Of a DNA stretch of 64,000 bases, positions 8,965 through 17,808 are shown in pieces. How positions within the stretch are numbered: the first letter of the stretch is position 1; each line of letters opens with the position of its first letter. The translations under genes and the position numbers were made by a program. Where the stretch lies: positions 2,604,001-2,668,000 of the forward strand of contig NZ_CP053015.1 of assembly GCF_012979535.1 (NCBI RefSeq), given 5' to 3'. The DNA is from Sphingomonas lacunae. Lineage in GTDB: Bacteria > Pseudomonadota > Alphaproteobacteria > Sphingomonadales > Sphingomonadaceae. The notes beneath the pieces were generated by a model. The model did not search any database. It saw only the letters and a list, made by a program, of their open reading frames with translations, and was not told the origin of the DNA.

Positions 8965-9597
8965 ATGATCACCCTCTTTGACTGCGCTACCGCGCCCAGC
9001 CCTCGCCGCGCCCGCATTCTGCTCGCCGAAAAGGGCATTGCCCATGAAACGGTAGAAATTGACCTGCGTGCCGCAGAACAGTTGAGCGATGCCTATCGCG
9101 CCATCAATCCGCGCCTCACCGTCCCGGCCTTGCGCCTTGATGATGGCACGGTGCTGACAGACAATGCGGGTATCGCCGCCTGGGCCGAGGCCCATAAGCC
9201 TGAACCACCACTCCTCGGCCGCACCCCGGTGGAAAAGGCCGAGGTGGCAAGCTGGAACGCGCGGGTGGAAGGGGAAGGATTCATGGCCATAGCCGAAGCC
9301 TTTCGCAACAGCACCCCGGCGATGAAGGACCGGGCGCTGCCCGGACCCAATAATTATGCACAAATCCCGGAACTCGCGGAACGTGGCGTTGCCCGCCTTT
9401 CCGCCTTTGTCGACATGCTCGACGCGCATCTCGCCACCAATGCCCATGTCGCCGGGGACCATTTCTCCTTGGCCGACATCACGGCCCTGGTTGCGATTGA
9501 TTTTGCCCGGATCGTCCGCATGAAGCCTGCGGAAACCCACGCGAACATCGGTCGTTGGCGGACCCAACTCAGCCAACGGCCTGCCTGCCGGCTCTGA
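8965..9597 (+). CDS. Glutathione S-transferase family protein
   Basis: A 210-residue cytosolic GST. The N-terminal thioredoxin-like domain shows CATAPSPRRARILLAEKGI, the conserved cis-proline turn (RLTVPALRLDD) and the glutathione-contact segment (LTDNAGIAAW). The all-helical C-terminal domain carries the SLADITALVAIDF fold signature. The active-site residue in the N-terminal loop is probably Ser12. GAGGA precedes the ATG. The FGE gene follows after 61 bases, so the two may share a transcript. Within the locus it may remove glutathione or conjugate an electrophile released by the sulfatases (inference). Confidence 0.88.
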   Translation: MITLFDCATAPSPRRARILLAEKGIAHETVEIDLRAAEQLSDAYRAINPRLTVPALRLDDGTVLTDNAGIAAWAEAHKPEPPLLGRTPVEKAEVASWNARVEGEGFMAIAEAFRNSTPAMKDRALPGPNNYAQIPELAERGVARLSAFVDMLDAHLATNAHVAGDHFSLADITALVAIDFARIVRMKPAETHANIGRWRTQLSQRPACRL

Positions 9598-9658
9598 AGC
9601 ACTGTTCCTCTTTGGCCTGTCAAAGGCCCTTTCCGTCTCTGTCCCGTCAAGGCCATCC

Positions 9659-10618
9659 ATGCGCCACCTTGCCATTCCGCTGCTCTGGCTCTCCGGTATC
9701 GCCCTTGCCGCCTGCTCGGCACAGGATGAGGCCCAGCCCCGGCTGGTCGAGCGTACCTGCCCTCCCCTTCCCGAACAGAAATGGGCGTGGGTTCCCGGCG
9801 GAGAGGTGACCATCGGCGCGGATGCGCGCTTGCCGGAAGAAGGACCGGCGCGCACGGTTACCGTCGCCGGATTCTGGATGGCAACGCATGAGGTGACCAA
9901 CGCCGAATTTGCAGCCTTTGTCCGCGCCACCGGATACCGGACGATGGCCGAACGACCGCCGCCCGTTCTCCCCGGCGCTCCACCTGAAATGCACCAGCCC
10001 GGTTCAGCCGTCTTCACCGTGCCGACTGCGGACCAGCCAAGCTGGTGGCGATGGGTGGTCGGTGCCCAATGGCGCCTGCCCGAAGGACCAGAGGGCGGCT
10101 TTGGCGGCCGGGGCGACATTGCTGGCAAGGATCGCGATCCGGTCGTCCAGATCGCCTATGAGGATGCGCTCGCTTATGCCCGCTGGGCCGGCAAGGCGCT
10201 GCCGACCGAAGCACAATGGGAAGCCGCGGCCCGCGCCGGCGGAGCGGACCCGCGCGAACCCGTCGCCGCAGACGGCAGCCCACAGGCCAACTATTATCAG
10301 GGGGCGTTCCCGGCGCGCGACCTCGGCCTCGACGGTTTTCAGGGACGGGCGCCGGTCGCCTGCTATCCCGCCAACCGGTTGGGCATCTTCGACATGATCG
10401 GCAATGTCTGGGAATGGACCGGCGATCCCGCCGATCCTGCCTCTGCCGACCCGGAAAGCGGCAGCCATGTCATCAAGGGCGGCTCCTATCTGTGCGCCGC
10501 CAATTATTGCGCCCGTTATCGCCCGGCTGCCCGTCAGTTCCAGGAACGCGGGCTGGGCACCGATCATATCGGCATTCGTTTGATCGACCCTGACCGACCA
10601 CCACCCTCAGCCGGCTGA
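9659..10618 (+). CDS. Lipoprotein formylglycine-generating enzyme (SUMF1 family)
   Basis: A 319-residue FGE-sulfatase domain protein. It starts with a lipoprotein signal peptide ending in the lipobox LAAC (Cys19). The FGE fold follows: WVPGGEVTIGAD, VAGFWMATHEVTNAEF, LPTEAQWEAAARAG and DMIGNVWEWTGD. The C-terminal signature KGGSYLCAANYCARYRPAAR contains Cys279 and Cys284, matching the copper-binding and catalytic cysteine pair of true aerobic FGE rather than of FGE-like proteins that have lost it. It should therefore oxidise the sulfatase cysteine to formylglycine, here in the periplasm. Both sulfatases of the locus carry the required CxPxR motif. The Shine-Dalgarno is weak (AAGG). Confidence 0.87.
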   Translation: MRHLAIPLLWLSGIALAACSAQDEAQPRLVERTCPPLPEQKWAWVPGGEVTIGADARLPEEGPARTVTVAGFWMATHEVTNAEFAAFVRATGYRTMAERPPPVLPGAPPEMHQPGSAVFTVPTADQPSWWRWVVGAQWRLPEGPEGGFGGRGDIAGKDRDPVVQIAYEDALAYARWAGKALPTEAQWEAAARAGGADPREPVAADGSPQANYYQGAFPARDLGLDGFQGRAPVACYPANRLGIFDMIGNVWEWTGDPADPASADPESGSHVIKGGSYLCAANYCARYRPAARQFQERGLGTDHIGIRLIDPDRPPPSAG

Positions 10619-10651
10619 CAGGAAGCGTCTGGCAGGGCGACGAACGCGGGA

Positions 10652-12472
10652 CTAAGTCCGCTTCCGCCTCCGCCGCCACCAGACCAGGCCGGCAATGCCT
10701 GCCACCAGCGCCAGAACCCATGGCCACAGTGCCAGCAGCCGCGGAATGAGCAGGTTACTGAGCGCATTGTCGAATATCTGCTTGGGCGCTGAATAGCCTT
10801 CGGGCATTGGCAACACGCCATTGGCCTTGGCCCAGTCATTGTAATCCGCCTGCATCTGGGCATGGATCGAAGGCTCGGCGCTGGCCAGATTGGTCACTTC
10901 TCCCGGGTCCTGCGCGATATTGTACAATTCCCATTCACCCGTCCCATAGGGCGGCAGATTCTTGACCAGCTTCCAGTCACCCTTGAACAGCACGGCATTA
11001 CCCGACAATTCGTAACCGAACGGCGCGTCGGCAGGATGAACGCCCTCAACCTGCCCTGTCAGGGCCGGCGTCAGATCCCGGCCTATCATTGGCTCCACTG
11101 CCCGGCCGCGCCATTCGCCCTGCTGTGGAGCCACACCTGCCAGCGACAAAAGCGTCGGTGTGATGTCGGTGACATGGGCAAATCCACCAGCCACGCTGCC
11201 GGTCCGGAATGCAGGATTACCCGGCCAGGCAATGATCAGCGGCACACGCAAGCCACCTTCGCTGGCGGTGAACTTGTAGCCGCGCAGCGGACTGGAAACC
11301 GAACTGGCCCAGCCAGCGCCGATCGAGGTAAAGGACCCTCGGCGGCCCTGTTGCTCGACCCGCTGGTCATACAGCATGCGGGTGTTGAAAGTGGTGAAAC
11401 CCCCGGCCGACATCGGGTCTGTGGCCTCGCCGCCGTTATCCGACAGAAAAACAAAGATGGTCCGCTCATATTCGCCAATGGCCTTGAGATGATCGACCAG
11501 CCGGCCGACCTCCCGGTCCATCGCCGTCGCCATGCCGCCATAGACCTCCATCGCCCCGGTTCGTTGCGCGCGCTCCTCCGGCGTCAGCCGCGCCCAGTCG
11601 CCGGTCGTGTCCATCCGAACGAAGCGCATGCCTTCGGGCATCACGCCGGCGCGGATTGCCCCTTCGCGCCTCGATCGGCGCAGCGCGTCCCAGCCGGCGT
11701 CATAGCGTCCGTCATACGCTGCCACATCGGCATCGCTCGCCTGCACCGGAATGTGATTGGCGATGAAGTTGACCGAAGCAAGGAAGGGCCGCCCGGAACC
11801 GCGTCCTTCGTCGATATAGCCCATCATCTTGTCGATGATCAGCGTTGACGAATAGAATCTCTCGGGCAACACCGCTCGCCGCCCGTCTTCGGTCCAGTCC
11901 GCTTCATCATAGAGCAGCAGATTCGGCTTGTTCTCGAAATTGTCCGCTCCCGACTGGGACAGGGCAAAGGCGCGGCGGTACCCCCGCGCCGTCGGCAGCG
12001 TCTCCGGCGTATGACCCAGATGCCATTTGCCCGACAAATAGGTCGCATATCCAGCGGCACCCAATTGTTCGGCGATCGTTACCACGCGGTCGTTGATGTG
12101 CGATTCATATCCCGGTTTGCCGAGGTGCTCGGGCGGGATTGTCTCGGGCATGTTGCCCAGGCCGGCGCGATGGTTGATCACCCCCGTCTGCAACATCGCC
12201 CGAGTCGGCGAACAACTGCCGGCGACGTGGAAATTGCTGAACCGGACTCCATTGGCCGCTAACGCATCCAGATTGGGCGTCGCCATCTCGCCGCCAAAGG
12301 CACCGACATCGGTAAAACCCCAGTCATCGGCCAGCAATATGACGATATTCGGCTTCGACGGATCCGGTTCCACCGGGTTTGCAGGGGAACCATTTGACGA
12401 TTGTGCACCGGCCAGCGTCAGGCTCGTCAAACCCAACAGGATGATGCCCGCGCCATAAAGCTTCGTCTTCAA
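10652..12472 (-). CDS. Type I sulfatase, exported, with C-terminal membrane anchor
   Basis: A 606-residue arylsulfatase-type protein. A Sec signal peptide (IILLGLTSLTLAGAQ) is followed by the metal strand IVILLADDWGFTD and the signature CSPTR at 87-91, with Cys87 the formylglycine precursor. GKWHLG near residue 150 and FLSDNGGEATDP complete the active site. The length and motif spacing resemble Pseudomonas-type arylsulfatases. The C-terminus has a hydrophobic helix (LWPWVLALVAGIAGLVWW) and a basic RRRRKRT tail, so the enzyme should be tethered to the inner membrane facing the periplasm. Its ATG overlaps the stop codon of the metallo-hydrolase gene by four bases, so the two are translationally coupled. 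Confidence 0.92.
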   Translation of the reverse strand: MKTKLYGAGIILLGLTSLTLAGAQSSNGSPANPVEPDPSKPNIVILLADDWGFTDVGAFGGEMATPNLDALAANGVRFSNFHVAGSCSPTRAMLQTGVINHRAGLGNMPETIPPEHLGKPGYESHINDRVVTIAEQLGAAGYATYLSGKWHLGHTPETLPTARGYRRAFALSQSGADNFENKPNLLLYDEADWTEDGRRAVLPERFYSSTLIIDKMMGYIDEGRGSGRPFLASVNFIANHIPVQASDADVAAYDGRYDAGWDALRRSRREGAIRAGVMPEGMRFVRMDTTGDWARLTPEERAQRTGAMEVYGGMATAMDREVGRLVDHLKAIGEYERTIFVFLSDNGGEATDPMSAGGFTTFNTRMLYDQRVEQQGRRGSFTSIGAGWASSVSSPLRGYKFTASEGGLRVPLIIAWPGNPAFRTGSVAGGFAHVTDITPTLLSLAGVAPQQGEWRGRAVEPMIGRDLTPALTGQVEGVHPADAPFGYELSGNAVLFKGDWKLVKNLPPYGTGEWELYNIAQDPGEVTNLASAEPSIHAQMQADYNDWAKANGVLPMPEGYSAPKQIFDNALSNLLIPRLLALWPWVLALVAGIAGLVWWRRRRKRT

Positions 12473-13548
12473 AGCAAGTCCTCCCGCTCGATAACCTCAC
12501 TACCGGCGGGCAGCGAAAACAACATGCCATCCTCACCGACGATTATTGGTCCGTCAAAATCATCCACTGCATCGCCCAGAAAGGCGGCGTAAAAGGCGGA
12601 TGACGGCAATGGCGGCACCAGATGGGTCAGCACCAGCTGGCGCACGCCCGCCGCCTTGGCGGCCTTGGCCGCATCCTCAGGCGAGGCGTGATAATTGAGG
12701 ATGTCGCGGGTAATCTGCGCCACATTTGCCTGGCCGCGTGCATCCAGCGCCCGCGTCATGGGCCCGACCATCGCCGGTTGCAGGGCCTCGTGCAGCAAAA
12801 GGTCGGCGCCTCGTGCATTGCGCACAATATTGGGACTGGCTGCCGTGTCACCGCTTATGACGATCGACCGTCCCCTATAGTCAAAACGATAGCCAACCGC
12901 AGGGTCAACCGGCCCATGGTCAACGCGAAAGGCGGTAATTGTCAGTCCGTCACGCTCCAGCAGCACCACCGGCGTACCATCCGCAGGTGGCTCCGCAAAC
13001 GGCATCGCCACACCCCCGGCTCCGCCTGGCGGGACAATGCGTTCACCATGGTGGCCAACGCGATAGCCATTGTCGGTGGCGTAAGCGGCGTTGAACCCTG
13101 CTACCACCGCCTCGACCCCGGTCGGGCCATGGATCGGCAACGGGCTGGTCGTCGTCCCTTGCGTCCAGCGCAACAGCATCAACGGCCCGATGCCGTCGAT
13201 ATGGTCGCTATGAAAATGGGTGAGCAACAAGCCGTTGATCCGGGCCACCGGGATTTGGCCAAGCCCCAGCTTGCGGGAAGCGCCTTCCCCGCTGTCGACG
13301 ACATAAATTTGCCGCCCGGCTATCACTGCCGCGCAAGGGCCCGCGCGCCCGGCATCGGGCAAGGGCGATCCGGTTCCGCACAGATAAAGATGCAATCCAT
13401 CAGGCAAATCGCGCGTCGAGTCACCGCCTGCCCTTGCCTCGACCGCCTGAGCATACAACCGTGCGCCAAGTTCGCGCTGGAACAGCAGCCAGCCCCCGAC
13501 CAGCAACAGCGCCAGAATCACCAGTCCGATCAGCGGCCTGCGCATCAT
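12469..13548 (-). CDS. Membrane-anchored MBL-fold hydrolase (RNase Z/AtsA-like)
   Basis: About 359 residues. An N-terminal membrane helix ([19 protein letters not shown]) is followed by a metallo-beta-lactamase fold with the zinc motif THFHSDH, an upstream [10 protein letters not shown] turn as in RNase Z-type proteins, GDTAAS and the final His in LTHLVPP. Some members of this branch are zinc-dependent arylsulfatases (AtsA of Pseudoalteromonas), others act on lactones or phosphodiesters. Two adjacent ATGs (13548 and 13545) follow GAGGAG; the second has better spacing. The reading frame is open to 13800 but that part overlaps adhC. It is cotranscribed with the sulfatase downstream and stands behind operator site 3, so a third, mechanistically different sulfatase is an attractive guess. 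Confidence 0.78.
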   Translation of the reverse strand: MMRRPLIGLVILALLLVGGWLLFQRELGARLYAQAVEARAGGDSTRDLPDGLHLYLCGTGSPLPDAGRAGPCAAVIAGRQIYVVDSGEGASRKLGLGQIPVARINGLLLTHFHSDHIDGIGPLMLLRWTQGTTTSPLPIHGPTGVEAVVAGFNAAYATDNGYRVGHHGERIVPPGGAGGVAMPFAEPPADGTPVVLLERDGLTITAFRVDHGPVDPAVGYRFDYRGRSIVISGDTAASPNIVRNARGADLLLHEALQPAMVGPMTRALDARGQANVAQITRDILNYHASPEDAAKAAKAAGVRQLVLTHLVPPLPSSAFYAAFLGDAVDDFDGPIIVGEDGMLFSLPAGSEVIEREDLL

Positions 13549-13582
13549 ACTCTCCTCGTTACGCCGATCGTGGCTGATAATT

Positions 13583-13599
13583 TGGCACTTATACTGCCG
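13583..13599. promoter_or_regulatory. TetR-type operator (site 3)
   Basis: TGGCA-N7-TGCCG, one base off the 17-bp consensus with identical spacing, 35 bases upstream of the MBL-hydrolase start. On the minus strand its centre reads TATAAG, a good -10 box, the same arrangement as at site 1. It would place the MBL-sulfatase pair under the same repressor. The divergent adhC gene starts 86 bases to the right and might also be affected. Confidence 0.65.
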
Positions 13600-13684
13600 A
13601 TATATTAGCGGTCTGGCAAGCGGCTTGCGCCCTGCCCCTCCCGCTGCAATAGGTTGCAGCAAGAGACTGTTGGAGACCAGAGGA

Positions 13685-14797
13685 ATGAAGACCCGCGCTG
13701 CCGTCGCCTTTGAAGCCAAAAAACCGCTCGAAATCGTCGAGTTGGACCTTGAAGGACCACGCGCGGGAGAAGTGCTGGTCGAAATCATGGCGACCGGCAT
13801 CTGTCATACCGACGCTTATACGCTCGACGGCTACGACAGCGAGGGCATCTTTCCCTCGATCCTGGGCCATGAAGGCGCGGGTATCGTCCGTGAAGTCGGC
13901 ACTGGCGTCACAAGCGTCGCACCGGGCGACCATGTGATCCCGCTGTACACTCCGGAATGCCGCCAGTGCAAAAGCTGCCTTTCGGGCAAGACCAACCTGT
14001 GCACAGCCATACGCGCGACGCAAGGCAAGGGCCTGATGCCCGATGGCACCACGCGCTTCTCCTACAAGGGGCAGCCTATCTATCATTATATGGGCTGCTC
14101 TACCTTCTCCAACTTCACCGTCCTGCCCGAAATCGCCGTGGCAAAAATCCGCGAGGACGCACCTTTCCAGACCAGCTGCTACATCGGTTGCGGCGTCACC
14201 ACCGGCGTGGGCGCGGTGGTCAACACCGCCAAGGTGGCACCAGGCGACAATATCGTCGTTTTCGGTCTCGGCGGCATTGGCCTTAATGTGCTGCAGGGCG
14301 CGAAAATGGCCGGTGCCGGCAAGATCATCGGCGTTGACATCAACCCTGACCGGCAGGAATGGGGCCGCAAGTTCGGAATGACCGATTTCATCGACGGGCG
14401 AGGCAAGTCGCGCGACGAGATCATTGCCGAAGTGCTCACCCTCACTGATGGCGGCGCGGACTACAGCTTTGACTGCACGGGCAATACCGAAGTGATGCGC
14501 ACCGCGCTTGAATGCTGCCATCGCGGCTGGGGGACCAGCATCATCATCGGCGTGGCTGAGGCCGGCAAGGAAATCAGCACTCGCCCGTTCCAGCTTGTTA
14601 CCGGCCGCAACTGGCGCGGCACGGCGTTCGGCGGAGCCAAGGGCCGCACCGACGTGCCCAAGATCGTCGACTGGTACATGAACGGGAAGATCCAGATCGA
14701 CCCGATGATTACCCACGTGCTGACGCTGGATGAGATCAACAAGGGTTTCGACCTGATGCATGCGGGTGAGAGCATCCGCAGCGTCGTCGTTTACTGA
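13685..14797 (+). CDS. adhC: S-(hydroxymethyl)glutathione dehydrogenase / class III alcohol dehydrogenase
   Basis: A 370-residue zinc-dependent dehydrogenase that oxidises S-hydroxymethylglutathione to S-formylglutathione with NAD+ in formaldehyde detoxification; the family also reduces S-nitrosoglutathione. Visible features are the catalytic zinc ligands in GICHTDAY and GHEGAG, the structural four-cysteine lobe ([15 protein letters not shown]), the class III mark GCSTFSNF and the NAD motif [11 protein letters not shown]. The ATG at 13685 follows AGAGGA and gives the standard length; an upstream GTG is not needed. A VOC-family protein follows 36 bases downstream. Confidence 0.95.
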   Translation: MKTRAAVAFEAKKPLEIVELDLEGPRAGEVLVEIMATGICHTDAYTLDGYDSEGIFPSILGHEGAGIVREVGTGVTSVAPGDHVIPLYTPECRQCKSCLSGKTNLCTAIRATQGKGLMPDGTTRFSYKGQPIYHYMGCSTFSNFTVLPEIAVAKIREDAPFQTSCYIGCGVTTGVGAVVNTAKVAPGDNIVVFGLGGIGLNVLQGAKMAGAGKIIGVDINPDRQEWGRKFGMTDFIDGRGKSRDEIIAEVLTLTDGGADYSFDCTGNTEVMRTALECCHRGWGTSIIIGVAEAGKEISTRPFQLVTGRNWRGTAFGGAKGRTDVPKIVDWYMNGKIQIDPMITHVLTLDEINKGFDLMHAGESIRSVVVY

Positions 14798-14833
14798 GAC
14801 CCCACACCGACTTCACAAGGAGAGGAAAAGCCT

Positions 14834-15211
14834 ATGTTCTCACATATCATGGTCGGCTCGAACGACATTGCCAAGTCAAAGGCCTTCTACGACGCGACCT
14901 TCGCGGCGTTCGGGGGCAATCCGGCGATTGTCGATCCCAATGGCCGCCTCATCTACATGCACAATGGCGGCATGTTCCTGGTTACCCCGCCGATCAATGG
15001 CGAGCCGGCAACCCACGCCAATGGCGGCACGATCGGTTTTGCGATGACGCCGGAACAGGCCGACGCCTGGCACGCGGCAGGTTGCGCCAATGGCGGCACC
15101 GCCTGCGAAGACCCGCCGGGTGTGCGCGCCGGCGGCTTTGGCGATCTCTACCTCGCCTATCTGCGCGATCCGGACGGCAACAAGCTCTGCGCCCTGCACC
15201 GCATGGGCTGA
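14834..15211 (+). CDS. VOC (glyoxalase/bleomycin-resistance fold) family protein
   Basis: A 125-residue protein with the paired beta-alpha-beta-beta-beta modules of the VOC superfamily: MFSHIMVGSNDIAKSKAFYDATF at the start and LYLAYLRDPDGNKLCALHR at the end. The metal positions are only partly recognisable (His4 and a late acidic residue), so the reaction is uncertain. GGAGAGG lies upstream. In sphingomonads a small VOC gene often follows adhC, suggesting a role with glutathione-linked aldehydes, but this is inference from context. Confidence 0.85.
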   Translation: MFSHIMVGSNDIAKSKAFYDATFAAFGGNPAIVDPNGRLIYMHNGGMFLVTPPINGEPATHANGGTIGFAMTPEQADAWHAAGCANGGTACEDPPGVRAGGFGDLYLAYLRDPDGNKLCALHRMG

Positions 15212-15219
15212 GGCAAACA

Positions 15220-15254
15220 GCCCCCTCCCCATCGTCTCGCGATGGGGAGGGGGC
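15220..15254. repeat. CTCCCC/GGGGAG palindromic repeat, likely also a terminator
   Basis: A perfect 15-bp inverted repeat (GCCCCCTCCCCATCG and its complement around a 5-base loop) between the convergent VOC and SDR genes. Related copies lie at 16146, 24315, 32553 and 43558, so it belongs to a dispersed REP-like family. The stable hairpin can also end transcription from both sides. Confidence 0.75.
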
Positions 15255-15283
15255 AATCCTCAGGGCTGACGGACGGCAAATCC

Positions 15284-16063
15284 TCAGAAAATCGTGTACC
15301 CCCCGTCGATCACCAGGCTGTCGCCGGTATGAAACCGCGACGCATCCGAAGCCAGATAGACAGCAACCCCGGCGAAATCCTCGCCCTCGCCCCACCGCCG
15401 CATCGGCACTCGGCCAATCGCCTTTTCGTTGAACGTGTCCCACGCCTGCAACGGCTTTGTCATGTCGGTGGCGATCCAGCCGGGCAGCACAGCATTGGCG
15501 CGAATGCCATATTTGGCATATTCAACCGCCAGTCCGCGCACCATAGCCTGCACCGCCGCCTTGCTCGAAGCATAGGCCTGGTTACGCGGCGCCCCGTGAA
15601 TGGCCGATGTCGATGATGTCACCAGCAACGACCCGCCCCGATCCCCGGCCTCGCTGCGCGCGACCATATGTTTCAGCGCCTCGCGGAACGTCCAGAATAC
15701 TGCATCCAGGTTGACCGTCATCACCCGGCGCCAGCCTTCGGTCGTCTGATCGGTGAATGGCGCCCCACCGCCGATCCCGGCATTGGCCGCGCAAAAATCG
15801 AGCCGTCCGAACCGCTCCAGCACGCCCGCCACGCCGGCCACCACCGCGGCTTCATCCGCAACGTCGACTTGCTGCACCAGCACCTCGATGCCATGCGCTT
15901 TCAAACGTGCTTCCGCCTCGGCATTTTTCTCGGGCTTCATCCCCCAGATCGCAACATTGGCTCCCGCTGCGGCCAGTCCTTCGGCCATGCCCAGCCCGAT
16001 GCCGCCGTTGCCGCCGGTCACCAGCGCAACCTTTCCGCTAAGGTCAAAAGGTGTGAAGGCCAT
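15284..16063 (-). CDS. SDR family oxidoreductase
   Basis: A 259-residue classical short-chain dehydrogenase: cofactor motif TGGNGGIGLGMAEG, AANAGIG, the catalytic serine in LVTSSTSAIHG, then YASSKAAV with Tyr-x3-Lys. The C-terminal VYLASDASRFHTGDSLVIDGG is typical of 3-oxoacyl-ACP reductase-like and glucose 1-dehydrogenase-like members, so the substrate cannot be given. The start at 16063 is chosen for the GGGAGAAAG upstream; the ATG at 16093 has none. It stands alone, convergent with the VOC gene. Confidence 0.88.
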   Translation of the reverse strand: MAFTPFDLSGKVALVTGGNGGIGLGMAEGLAAAGANVAIWGMKPEKNAEAEARLKAHGIEVLVQQVDVADEAAVVAGVAGVLERFGRLDFCAANAGIGGGAPFTDQTTEGWRRVMTVNLDAVFWTFREALKHMVARSEAGDRGGSLLVTSSTSAIHGAPRNQAYASSKAAVQAMVRGLAVEYAKYGIRANAVLPGWIATDMTKPLQAWDTFNEKAIGRVPMRRWGEGEDFAGVAVYLASDASRFHTGDSLVIDGGYTIF

Positions 16064-16145
16064 TTCTTTCTCCCATGGGCTGCTTTTCACCACAGTGGGC
16101 GATCACAAGGGTCATGCCAACCCACAGCCGTGACAGGAACGCATT

Positions 16146-16196
16146 CTCCCATCGCCATGCGATGAGAAGTTGGCAGCGCTCATGGCTGACGAAGGG
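16146..16196. repeat. Degenerate REP-like element
   Basis: CTCCCATCG and CGATGAGAAG as arms, followed by TTGGCAGCG...TGACGAAGGGG, match the layout of the repeat at 32553 (arms, GTGGCA, small hairpin, GACGGA). The arms carry mismatches, so this looks like a decayed copy in the SDR-rpmE gap. Confidence 0.5.
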
Positions 16197-16211
16197 GAAA
16201 TGCCGAAACAG

Positions 16212-16246
16212 AAAAAGGGGCCGCCCGAACCCGGACGACCCCTTTT
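16212..16246 (-). terminator. Rho-independent terminator of rpmE
   Basis: On the minus strand GGGGTCGTCCG and CGGGCGGCCCC form an 11-bp stem with two G-U pairs and a 4-base loop, followed by TTTTT. It begins about 30 bases after the rpmE stop codon. Confidence 0.85.
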
Positions 16247-16275
16247 GATCCTGTACAAGCCAATGCGGCGTTCGA

Positions 16276-16506
16276 TCAGCTCTTCTTGAGGCTGAGACCA
16301 CCGAAACGCTTGTTGAACTTGGCAACCTGGCCGCCCGAATCGAGCATCGTGCCCTTGCCGCCGGTCCAGGCCGGGTGCGCCGACGGATCAATGTCGAGCT
16401 GCAGCGTGTCGCCTTCCTTGCCCCAGGTCGAGCGGGTTTCGAACACGGTTCCGTTGGTCAGCTGGACCTTGATCATGTGATAGTCGGGGTGGACATTCTG
16501 CTTCAT
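16276..16506 (-). CDS. rpmE: 50S ribosomal protein L31
   Basis: A 76-residue ribosomal protein. It starts [19 protein letters not shown] and ends in the basic GGLSLKKS tail. It has no cysteines, so it is the zinc-free (C-minus) form of L31, usual in alphaproteobacteria. The ATG at 16506 has GGAGAC upstream; the longer frame to 16611 has no ribosomal sequence in it. It is the last gene of the long leftward cluster, 120 bases beyond fabZ, and has its own terminator. Confidence 0.95.
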   Translation of the reverse strand: MKQNVHPDYHMIKVQLTNGTVFETRSTWGKEGDTLQLDIDPSAHPAWTGGKGTMLDSGGQVAKFNKRFGGLSLKKS

Positions 16507-16625
16507 GTTTGTGTCTCCAAATTGGCTGGTTTCCGACCAGCCGGAGGATGGCCGCCTGACGCGACCGGAAAAGGAAGGCCGCCCGTTAGACGGACAGACA
16601 CCTAATGGCAAGCCTTTTGCCAGTC

Positions 16626-17096
16626 TCAGGCCGGCGGATCAGCGATCATCGCGGTAAAGCTGCACTCCGCTGCCACGCTGCCATCGTCGAACAGCGCTTT
16701 GCCGTTGAATTTGCAGATCGTCCGCTTGGCCTGCACGATTTCGGCATGAAGGTTCAGCAGGCAGCCGGGCTCGACCGGCTTCCTGAACTTCGCCCCTTCG
16801 ATCGCCATGAAATAGACCAGCTTGCCACTGTCGGCGAGTCCCATCGATTCAATGGCGAGCACCCCGGCGGCCTGTGCCAGCGCCTCGACGATGAGGACGC
16901 CGGGCATGATTGGCCGGCCGGGGAAATGGCCCTGGAAAAAGGGCTCGTTCATGCTGACCGCCTTGACCGCATGGATGCTCTGGTCGGGAACCACAGAGAC
17001 CACCCGGTCAACCAGCAGCATCGGGTAACGATGCGGCAACAGGGCCGTGATGCGGCGGACGTCAAATCCACCGGTCGTGGCTGGCGTGTCACTCAT
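16626..17096 (-). CDS. fabZ: 3-hydroxyacyl-[acyl-carrier-protein] dehydratase
   Basis: A 156-residue hot-dog fold dehydratase of fatty acid synthesis that makes trans-2-enoyl-ACP. The active site is visible as [12 protein letters not shown] with His57 and, further on, Glu71 (VEALAQAAG); [14 protein letters not shown] is the usual start of the fold. In most Gram-negatives fabZ is flanked by lpxD and lpxA; here ompH lies directly upstream and rpmE downstream, as in bacteria that make sphingolipids instead of lipid A. Confidence 0.96.
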   Translation of the reverse strand: MSDTPATTGGFDVRRITALLPHRYPMLLVDRVVSVVPDQSIHAVKAVSMNEPFFQGHFPGRPIMPGVLIVEALAQAAGVLAIESMGLADSGKLVYFMAIEGAKFRKPVEPGCLLNLHAEIVQAKRTICKFNGKALFDDGSVAAECSFTAMIADPPA

Positions 17097-17124
17097 GCGT
17101 GCGAGCCCCCAATCAGCTGCCGGA

Positions 17125-17808
17125 TCAGCGCGTCGGTGCGGCGGCAGGCGCCGGAACTGCAGGCGCGGCCGGAGCAGCAGCCTGCGCCTGGGCGCGCAGC
17201 AACATGCCCGGCTGGTAGCCGGCTGGCGGGACCGCCTGAACCGAAGGCACCAGACGATTGAGTTCGGCAGTGATCGCCTGCGTCAGGTCGGCGTTGGCAT
17301 TGTTCCAGAACACGGCATCGCTATTGACCAGCATGTCGATCCGGCGTGCGGTGGTCACGGCATTGACCGCATCCTGCAACTTCAGCGTGATCTGCTCACG
17401 CACATAGGTGACGGCGAGTTCGATCGGCGCCGAGAGCTGTTGCAGTTCCTGCTGTGCAGCGGTTTCGCGCGTGCGATAGGCGGTGATGGCATTCTGCAGT
17501 GCGGTCGCATTCTGCGGCTGCCGGGCCTGTTCGGCCTGCACCGTCGCGCCCAGCGTCTGCAATTCGGTCTGCAGCGCCTGTGCACGGGTGGCGCGATTCT
17601 GGATCTGCGGGGCATAAGAGGTCTGGATCTGGGTGACAGCGGCGGTGAACGCCGTTGTGCCCTGGATCGCGCCGTCGATGTTGGCGGTGGCCACGCTGGG
17701 TGCAGCCGGCGCAGCCGTACGCGACTGGGCAAACGCCGGAGCTGTAGCAACGGTCGAAGCTGCGATTGCGGTCGCCGAAAGGGCGACAGCCTTGATCAAT
17801 GTTTTCAT
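17125..17808 (-). CDS. OmpH/Skp family periplasmic chaperone
   Basis: A 227-residue exported protein: signal peptide ([21 protein letters not shown]), then a coiled-coil-rich body rich in Gln and Ala ([23 protein letters not shown]), and an Ala/Pro-rich tail. This is the OmpH/Skp family, which holds unfolded outer-membrane proteins on their way to the BAM complex. It lies directly behind bamA, with the stop of bamA overlapping its ATG, which supports both the call and coupled translation. Confidence 0.9.
   Translation of the reverse strand: MKTLIKAVALSATAIAASTVATAPAFAQSRTAAPAAPSVATANIDGAIQGTTAFTAAVTQIQTSYAPQIQNRATRAQALQTELQTLGATVQAEQARQPQNATALQNAITAYRTRETAAQQELQQLSAPIELAVTYVREQITLKLQDAVNAVTTARRIDMLVNSDAVFWNNANADLTQAITAELNRLVPSVQAVPPAGYQPGMLLRAQAQAAAPAAPAVPAPAAAPTR

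Noticed and set aside
9598..9658. A fifth operator upstream of the FGE gene
   Set aside because: TTTGGCCTGTCAAAGGCC is a palindrome-like sequence but does not have the TGGCA-N7-TGCCA arms.
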